Assembly: GCF_028737265.1 (NCBI RefSeq)
Contig: NZ_JAQZAK010000008.1
Location: forward strand, 62,001 to 126,000
Reading direction: 5' to 3'
From: Actinomycetospora callitridis
GTDB lineage: Bacteria > Actinomycetota > Actinomycetes > Mycobacteriales > Pseudonocardiaceae
Length of the DNA: 64,000 nucleotides
This document shows positions 59,139 through 64,000 of the stretch, piece by piece (position 1 is the stretch's first letter; the number at the start of each line of letters is the position of its first letter). Below the pieces are notes generated by a model. That model was given only the letters and a program-made list of their open reading frames with translations, was not told the DNA's origin and made no database searches. A program made the translations under genes and the position numbers.

Positions 59139-60173
59139 GTGAAGATGCGCACGCTGGGCCGGACCGGCATCAAGGTGAGCCCGTACTGCCTCGGCGCCAT
59201 GATGTTCGGCGCCTGGGGCAACACCGACCACGACGACTCGATCAAGATCATCCACAGGGCGCTGGACGCCGGGATCAACTTCGTCGACACCGCCGACGTG
59301 TACGCGCAGGGCGAGTCCGAGGAGATCGTCGGCAAGGCGCTGCAGGGTCGCCGCGACGACGTCGTGCTCGCGACCAAGGCGCACGCCCCGATGGGCGACG
59401 ACCCGAACCACCGCGGCAACTCGCGCCGGTGGCTCGTGCGGGAGGTCGAGAACTCGCTGCGCCGCCTGCAGACCGACCACATCGACCTGTACCAGATCCA
59501 CCGCCCCGACCCCGAGACCGACGTCGAGGAGACGCTCTCGGCGCTCACCGACCTCGTGCGCAGCGGCAAGGTCCGGGCGATCGGGTCGTCGACCTTCCCC
59601 GCGTCCGACATCGTCGAGGCCCAGTGGGTCGCCGAGCGCCGCGGCCTCCAGCGCTTCCGCACCGAGCAGCCCCCGTACTCGATCCTCAACCGCGGCATCG
59701 AGCGCGAGGTCCTCCCGGTCTGCCGCCGCTACGGCATGGGCACGCTCGTCTGGAGCCCGCTGGCCATGGGCATGCTCACCGGGAAGATCCGCAAGGGGCA
59801 GGAGGGCGGCACGCAGCGCTCGCAGCGCACCCCGGGCCGCTTCACCGACGAGCGCAAGCTCGACGCGGTCGAGCAGCTGATCCCGCTCGCGGAGAAGGCG
59901 GGCCTGTCGATGGTGCACATGGCGATGGCCTTCGCCGTGTCCCACCCGGCCGTCACCTCGGCGATCATCGGGCCGCGCACGATGGAGCAGCTCGACGACG
60001 TCCTCGCCGGCGCCGAGGTCACCCTCGACGACGAGGTGCTCGACCGCATCGACGAGATCGTCCCGCCCGGCGTGGACGCCAACCCCGGCGACGTCTCCTA
60101 CGAGCCGCCGGCGATCGGCGACGTGGCCCAGCGTCGCCGGCCGCGCGAGGAGCGGGCGGCGGCGGGGAACTAA
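59139..60173 (+). CDS. Aldo/keto reductase
   Basis: 344 residues. Catalytic Asp and Tyr lie in DTADVYAQG, Lys in LATKAHAP and His in LYQIHRPD, and the cofactor end is IIGPRTMEQLDD. It is of the YajO/AKR12-like type, different from the reductase at 29528. GTG 59139 (GAAGGGAG ten bases upstream) or ATG 59145 may be the start. The 48-bp palindrome lies in its leader region. Confidence 0.9.
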   Translation: MKMRTLGRTGIKVSPYCLGAMMFGAWGNTDHDDSIKIIHRALDAGINFVDTADVYAQGESEEIVGKALQGRRDDVVLATKAHAPMGDDPNHRGNSRRWLVREVENSLRRLQTDHIDLYQIHRPDPETDVEETLSALTDLVRSGKVRAIGSSTFPASDIVEAQWVAERRGLQRFRTEQPPYSILNRGIEREVLPVCRRYGMGTLVWSPLAMGMLTGKIRKGQEGGTQRSQRTPGRFTDERKLDAVEQLIPLAEKAGLSMVHMAMAFAVSHPAVTSAIIGPRTMEQLDDVLAGAEVTLDDEVLDRIDEIVPPGVDANPGDVSYEPPAIGDVAQRRRPREERAAAGN

Positions 60174-60209
60174 TTCCCTGCAACGGGCGGCGGCGCTCGC
60201 CCGGCGCCG

Positions 60210-60243
60210 GGAACACTCAGAAGGATTCGGAACACTCGGAAGG
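60210..60243 (+). repeat. 15-bp direct repeat in a leader
   Basis: GGAACACTCAGAAGG (60210-60224) and GGAACACTCGGAAGG (60229-60243) differ at one base. The second provides the ribosome site for ATG 60253. Confidence 0.6.
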
Positions 60244-60252
60244 GGTCTCCCG

Positions 60253-61089
60253 ATGGGCACCGTCGCCATCGTGATCATCATCGTGGTGGTGCTGCTGGCC
60301 GTCGCCGGTGTCGCCGCCCTCGTCCTGGCGCGCAGGCGCAAGCAACAGCAGCTCGTCGAGCAGTTCGGTCCCGAGTACGAGCGCCGGGTCGCCGAGACCG
60401 GCGACCGCAAGCAGGCCGAGCAGGAGCTGCAGCAGCGCAAGGAACGCCACGACCAGCACCAGCTCCGGCCGCTGCAGCCCGACGAGCGCGAGCGCCTGCG
60501 GTCGGACTGGCAGCAGGTCCAGCGCGGGTTCGTCGACGACCCCGGCGGGGCCGTCGAGCACGCCGACGCCCTGCTGGTGACGATCATGCGCCAGCGCGGC
60601 TACCCCGTCGAGGACGGCCGGCGCCGCACCGACGACCTCTCGGTCGCCCAGCCCCACCTCGTCGGCGACTACCGGCGGGCCCAGGACGTCGTCACCTCGC
60701 ACCGGCAGGGCACGGCGAGCACCGAGGACCTCCGCTACGCCTTCACGTCGTTCCGCACCCTCGTCGAGGCGATGCTGGACGACGACGGCGGCGAGGGGCA
60801 GGGCCGGCACGACCAGCACGACCAGCAGGGCCGGCACCAGCAGAACGGCACGACCGAACGAATCTCGGGCTCGCCCCGGGGTGCCGGCGACCAGCAGATC
60901 GGGCACCCCGACGCCGGCACGGAACGCATTCAGCAGCCGCCGCCCGCAGGAGCGCCCGGGCAGGGTGCGCCTCCCGGAGGAGCGCCCGCCCAGGGCGCGC
61001 CGCAGGGCGGCCCGGTCGGTCCGGGCCGGCCACCGTCGGCGCCTCCCGCGACCGGCGGACCCGACGGACACCAGGAGCGCAGGGCATGA
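60253..61089 (+). CDS. Membrane-anchored protein with charged domain and Gln/Pro-rich tail
   Basis: 278 residues. One N-terminal membrane helix (3-26) is followed by a charged segment EQFGPEYERRVAETGDRKQA found in many actinobacterial proteins. A helical domain (about 80-175, RSDWQQVQRGFVDDPGGAVEHAD) and a Gln/Gly/Pro-rich tail follow. Function unknown. It is translationally coupled to the next gene (ATGA), which carries a related helical domain. Confidence 0.72.
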   Translation: MGTVAIVIIIVVVLLAVAGVAALVLARRRKQQQLVEQFGPEYERRVAETGDRKQAEQELQQRKERHDQHQLRPLQPDERERLRSDWQQVQRGFVDDPGGAVEHADALLVTIMRQRGYPVEDGRRRTDDLSVAQPHLVGDYRRAQDVVTSHRQGTASTEDLRYAFTSFRTLVEAMLDDDGGEGQGRHDQHDQQGRHQQNGTTERISGSPRGAGDQQIGHPDAGTERIQQPPPAGAPGQGAPPGGAPAQGAPQGGPVGPGRPPSAPPATGGPDGHQERRA

Positions 61090-62087
61090 GCCACCCCGAA
61101 CAGGGTCGAACCACCGAGCGTCCGGCAGGTCAGGAGCGCCCGGGCGGGTACGACGAGGACCCGCGGCAGAGCCGGCAGGCCGGTGACCCCTACGGCGACC
61201 CGGCCGGCGGCCAGCACGGCGCGGAGCACGGCGGTTTCGCCGCGCGTCACGGCGGCGCCCCCCAGGGGCAGCCCGGTGGGCAGCAGGTCGGCGGCCAGTA
61301 CGGCGGTCAGCCCGGCCAGGACCAGTACGGCGGCCAGGACCAGTACGGCGGCCAGCAGCTCGGCGGCCAGTACGGCGGTCAGCCCGGCCAGGACCAGTAC
61401 GGCGGTCAGCAGTACGGCGGCGACCAGTACGGCGGGCAGCAGGCCGGCGCGTACGGCGGCCAGCCCGGTGACCCGTACGGGCAGCAGACGGGCCAGCCGG
61501 GCCAGGTTCCCGGGCAGCAGTTCGGCCCGGGGCAGGCCGCGCCGGGCGACCAGGTCGGCCAGGCGCCCGGTGGTGTCGGCCCCGGTGGTGTCGGCCCCGG
61601 CGGCGCCGGTCCCGGTCAGCCGACGCCGGGCCAGCCCGGCCAGGGCGACCCGTACGGGGCCGGCGGTCAGCAGCACGGAGACCCGCACGGTCAGTACCCC
61701 GGACCGCCCGACCACACCCCCGGAGCCCCCGGCGAGCCGGCGGGCACGCAGGGCGGTCACGGTGTCGGGAACGGCGCCGGGAACGGTGCCGGCCACGGCG
61801 CGGGAGACGGTGCCGAGGGCGGCAACACGATCATCGACCCGCAGCGCGCGGGGCAGTGGCGCTCCCAGTGGGAGGACGTCCGGATGATGTTCGTCGACCG
61901 GCCGCAGGACGCGGTGGCCCGGGCCGACGGGCTGGTCGGGGAGGTGCTCGAGGAGCTCTCGCGCACGTTCACCGAGCAGCGCAGCGCCCTGGACCCGAAC
62001 TCCCTCGGCGGCGAGCCGTCGACCGAGGAGATGCGCCGGGCCGTGCAGCGCTACCGGGAGTTCTTCGACCGGCTGCTGACCCTGTAG
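61086..62087 (+). CDS. Gln/Gly/Tyr-rich disordered protein with C-terminal helical domain paralogous to its neighbour
   Basis: 333 residues. Residues about 58-245 are low complexity (GQYGGQPGQDQYGG, then GPGGVGPGG). Residues about 253-333 (QWRSQWEDVRMMFVDRPQDA... STEEMRRAVQRYREFFDRLL) match the helical domain of the preceding protein (SDWQQVQRGFVDDPGGAVE... STEDLRYAFTSFRTLVEAML). No membrane segment is seen. Function unknown. Confidence 0.72.
   Translation: MSHPEQGRTTERPAGQERPGGYDEDPRQSRQAGDPYGDPAGGQHGAEHGGFAARHGGAPQGQPGGQQVGGQYGGQPGQDQYGGQDQYGGQQLGGQYGGQPGQDQYGGQQYGGDQYGGQQAGAYGGQPGDPYGQQTGQPGQVPGQQFGPGQAAPGDQVGQAPGGVGPGGVGPGGAGPGQPTPGQPGQGDPYGAGGQQHGDPHGQYPGPPDHTPGAPGEPAGTQGGHGVGNGAGNGAGHGAGDGAEGGNTIIDPQRAGQWRSQWEDVRMMFVDRPQDAVARADGLVGEVLEELSRTFTEQRSALDPNSLGGEPSTEEMRRAVQRYREFFDRLLTL
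61257..61490. repeat. Tandem repeats encoding the QYGG region
   Basis: Units such as GGACCAGTACGGCGGCC and GGCCAGTACGGCGGTCAGCC recur many times in register with the reading frame. Unequal exchange would change copy number. Confidence 0.8.
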
Positions 62088-62095
62088 ATCACCAC

Positions 62096-62101
62096 TACGG
62101 T
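62096..62101 (+). promoter_or_regulatory. -10 box for leaderless Ddn-like mRNA
   Basis: TACGGT, then six bases, then ATG 62108. Confidence 0.5.
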
Positions 62102-62107
62102 GCGCCG

Positions 62108-62587
62108 ATGGTCTCCACCCCGGACTTCGGACGCACCCTCGACCGCCTCAAGCCCGTCGTCGGTGCGGTGACGAGGGCGCACATCGCGCTCTATCGCCGC
62201 ACCGGCGGCTGGCTCGGGCACTCGATCCCGGGCATGCCGACGATGCTGCTGCTCGACCACGTCGGGGCGCGCAGCGGCCGGCTCCGGACGACGCCGCTGC
62301 TCTACTTCGCCGACCCCGAGGACCCCGACGACCTCGTGATCGTCGCGTCGTACGGCGGCCACCCGCGCCACCCCGCCTGGTTCCACAACCTCCGCGCGCA
62401 CCCGGACACGACCGTCCAGGTGCGGGACGAGGTCCGCCCGGTGCACGCGCGGGTGGCCACCGACACCGAGCGCGCGCGTCTCTGGCCCGCGGCGACCGCG
62501 ACCTACTCGCCGTACACGGGCTACCAGCAGCGGGCCGACGAGGTCGGGCGGACGATCCCGTTCGTGATCCTCACCCGACGGGACTAG
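62108..62587 (+). CDS. Deazaflavin (F420)-dependent nitroreductase-like protein (Ddn family)
   Basis: 159 residues of the expected length. LLLDHVGARSGRLRTTPLLYF and SYGGHPRHPAWFHNLRAHPD are the family signatures. Members use F420H2 to reduce quinones or nitro compounds. Its stop overlaps the convergent LldD-type gene by four bases. Confidence 0.88.
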   Translation: MVSTPDFGRTLDRLKPVVGAVTRAHIALYRRTGGWLGHSIPGMPTMLLLDHVGARSGRLRTTPLLYFADPEDPDDLVIVASYGGHPRHPAWFHNLRAHPDTTVQVRDEVRPVHARVATDTERARLWPAATATYSPYTGYQQRADEVGRTIPFVILTRRD

Positions 62588-63828
62588 CGCAACCGGACGT
62601 GGTCCGGGGTCAGGTCCTTGATCGACGACACCCCGAGCAGCGCCATCGTCCGGCGGATCTCGGCGGTGAGGATCGTCGCGAGGTGGTCGACGCCCTGCTC
62701 GCCGCCGGCCATGAGCGCGTAGAGGTACGCGCGGCCGACCAGACAGCCCGAGGCGCCGAGCGCGACGGCGGCGACGATGTCGGCGCCCGACATGATCCCC
62801 GTGTCGAGCATGACCTCGGCCTCCCCGCCGACCTCGGCCACCACCGACGGCAGCGTCTCGAGGGGGACGGGCGCGCGGTCGAGCTGCCGCCCGCCGTGGT
62901 TCGACACGATCACCGCGTCGGCGCCGGCGTCGACCACCCGCCGGGCGTCCTCGGCCGTCTGCACGCCCTTCACCACGAGCGGTCCGTTCCACGTGGATCG
63001 GAGCCAGGTGAGGTCGTCGAGGGTCAGCGCCGGGTCGAACATCGAGTCGATGAGCTCGGCGACCGTGCCCTCCCACGACGTCAGGGCCGCGAACTCCAGC
63101 GGGTCGGTCGTGAGGACGTTCGCCCACCAGTGCGGGTGGCGCGCCATGTCGAACAGGGTGCGTGCGGTGAGGGCCGGCGGGATGGTCAGCCCGTTGTAGG
63201 CGTCGCGCAGGCGGGCCCCGCCGACCGGGGTGTCGACGGTGAGCATGATCGCCTCGTTGCCGGCCTCCGCCGCCCGGCGGACGACCTCCTCGCTCGCGGC
63301 CCGGTCGCGCCAGAGGTAGAGCTGGAACCAGCGCCGGGTGTGCGGGGCGGCCGCGGCGAGGTCCGCCGGCGACGTCGTGCCCATGGTCGACAGGGTGTGC
63401 GGCACCCCGATGCGCCCCGCCACGCGCGCCACGGCCGGCTCGCCGGCGTGGTGCATCATCCGGGTGAACCCGGTGGGGGCGAAGGCGAAGGGCAGTGCCG
63501 ACGGGCCGCCGAGCAGGGTCGTCGAGGTGTCGATGTGCGAGACGTCGCGCAGCACCGAGGGTCGGAACTCGAGCGCGGCGAACGCCTCGCGGGCCCGGTT
63601 CAGCGAGCGCTCGCCCTCGGCGGCGCCGTCGGTGTAGTCGAACACCGCGCGCGGCGTGCGGCGCCGGGCGATCTCCCGCAGGTCGCCGACGGTGTGCGCC
63701 CGCGCGAGACGGCGTCGGGTCGGGTCGGGATCGGGCCGGGCCAGGCGCAGGAGGGGGCGCAGCTCCGACGGGCGGGGCAGCCGTCGCGGGGTGCGGACGC
63801 GGAGCGGTCGCTCCTCGGAGGTCGTCAT
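62584..63828 (-). CDS. lldD: FMN-dependent alpha-hydroxy-acid dehydrogenase (L-lactate type)
   Basis: 414 residues. FDYTDGAAEGERSLNR near the N-terminus, TVDTPVGGARLRDAYNG and SNHGGRQLDRAP carry the FMN and catalytic His/Arg residues of the family. L-lactate is the commonest substrate, but lactate monooxygenase or another 2-hydroxy acid is possible. It is not part of a visible mycofactocin cluster. ATG 63828 follows GAGGACGG. Confidence 0.88.
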   Translation of the reverse strand: MTTSEERPLRVRTPRRLPRPSELRPLLRLARPDPDPTRRRLARAHTVGDLREIARRRTPRAVFDYTDGAAEGERSLNRAREAFAALEFRPSVLRDVSHIDTSTTLLGGPSALPFAFAPTGFTRMMHHAGEPAVARVAGRIGVPHTLSTMGTTSPADLAAAAPHTRRWFQLYLWRDRAASEEVVRRAAEAGNEAIMLTVDTPVGGARLRDAYNGLTIPPALTARTLFDMARHPHWWANVLTTDPLEFAALTSWEGTVAELIDSMFDPALTLDDLTWLRSTWNGPLVVKGVQTAEDARRVVDAGADAVIVSNHGGRQLDRAPVPLETLPSVVAEVGGEAEVMLDTGIMSGADIVAAVALGASGCLVGRAYLYALMAGGEQGVDHLATILTAEIRRTMALLGVSSIKDLTPDHVRLR

Positions 63829-63995
63829 CCGTCCTCGTTCCTCGTCGCGGCGGTCGGGTCGTCCCCCTACCGAACGACGCCGGGGGCGGCACGTCAAGCG
63901 CGCGGGGATGGTCCCCCCGTGGCGAGGGCCGGTGCGGTACAACCGACCCGGACTCCGCCGGGACCGGCGGAGGGTGTCGGGAGAGGACGAAGGTC

Positions 63996-64000
63996 GTGAG
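63996..64000 (+). CDS. Possible start of a gene running off the right edge
   Basis: GTG at 63996 is preceded by GAGAGGACGAAGG, a good ribosome site. Only five bases are visible, so nothing can be said of the product. Confidence 0.3.

Noticed and set aside
61257..61490. A second CRISPR-like or minisatellite array
   Set aside because: It is in-frame coding repeat of the QYGG-rich protein.
62584..63828. Mycofactocin MftD
   Set aside because: The enzyme belongs to the same FMN family, but no other mycofactocin gene is adjacent and the sequence fits lactate-type enzymes better.

Overview
The window is high-GC actinobacterial chromosomal DNA with many GTG starts and very short gene spacing. Its first third has the gene order found beside the replication origin of Mycobacterium and its relatives: ppiA, a PH-domain gene, crgA, trpG, pknB, pknA, pbpA, rodA, pstP, fhaB, fhaA, tRNA-Leu(CAG). 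Scr1/DUF397-type regulators, a mycothiol-type deacetylase, an F420-type (Ddn) protein and ESX-like secreted pairs point to a Pseudonocardiaceae-like or related mycolate-group organism. I cannot name a genus. I see no prophage, no CRISPR array and no insertion-sequence transposase.

Layout. 1-4802: a partial FAD oxidase, peptidase E, a GMC (cholesterol-oxidase-like) oxidoreductase behind a palindromic site, a quinone-reductase-like enzyme and a Mug-type glycosylase. 4902-6619: a translationally coupled pair, a small EspC-like protein with a YxxxD tail and an alpha/beta hydrolase with a WRG motif, that looks like an ESX (type VII) substrate pair. 6704-22036: a Lys/Arg-rich coiled-coil membrane protein, ppiA, a rhomboid protease, crgA, trpG, then the signalling and cell-wall operon fhaA-fhaB-pstP-rodA-pbpA-pknA-pknB, tRNA-Leu and serS. 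In the operon, PknA/PknB and the phosphatase PstP are expected to set the phosphorylation state of FHA proteins and of the RodA/PbpA elongation machinery.

22037-33652: a thioesterase, an MT0933-like protein, a third Ser/Thr kinase, an XRE/DUF397 pair, a GH65 phosphorylase, an aldo/keto reductase-IclR-MetE-like cluster, and a lone AbiEi/DUF559-like gene flanked by three copies of a 50-bp repeat. 33892-42338: a DUF59-amidohydrolase pair, an NAD(P)-binding protein, and an IclR-headed OpuC-type osmoprotectant ABC operon with two binding proteins separated by a strong hairpin.

42718-64000: a DUF6474-like protein, a TM0106-type nuclease, an SDR, a cyclopropane-fatty-acid synthase, a long disordered tail-anchored protein, a PIG-L deacetylase, malic enzyme, a GT-C-like membrane protein, an orphan degenerate response regulator facing a secreted DUF1996 protein, a TPP-riboswitch-controlled NCS1 permease, a membrane SGNH hydrolase, a 48-bp perfect palindrome, an aldo/keto reductase, two paralogous disordered proteins, a Ddn-like protein and an LldD-type enzyme.

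The most unusual items are the 50-bp repeat family around the nuclease-like gene, the perfect 48-bp palindrome, the 26-bp inverted repeat near the left end, the coupled ESX-like hydrolase pair, a PASTA-like domain on PknA, and a set of genes whose -10 box sits 6-7 bases from the start codon and so are probably leaderless.
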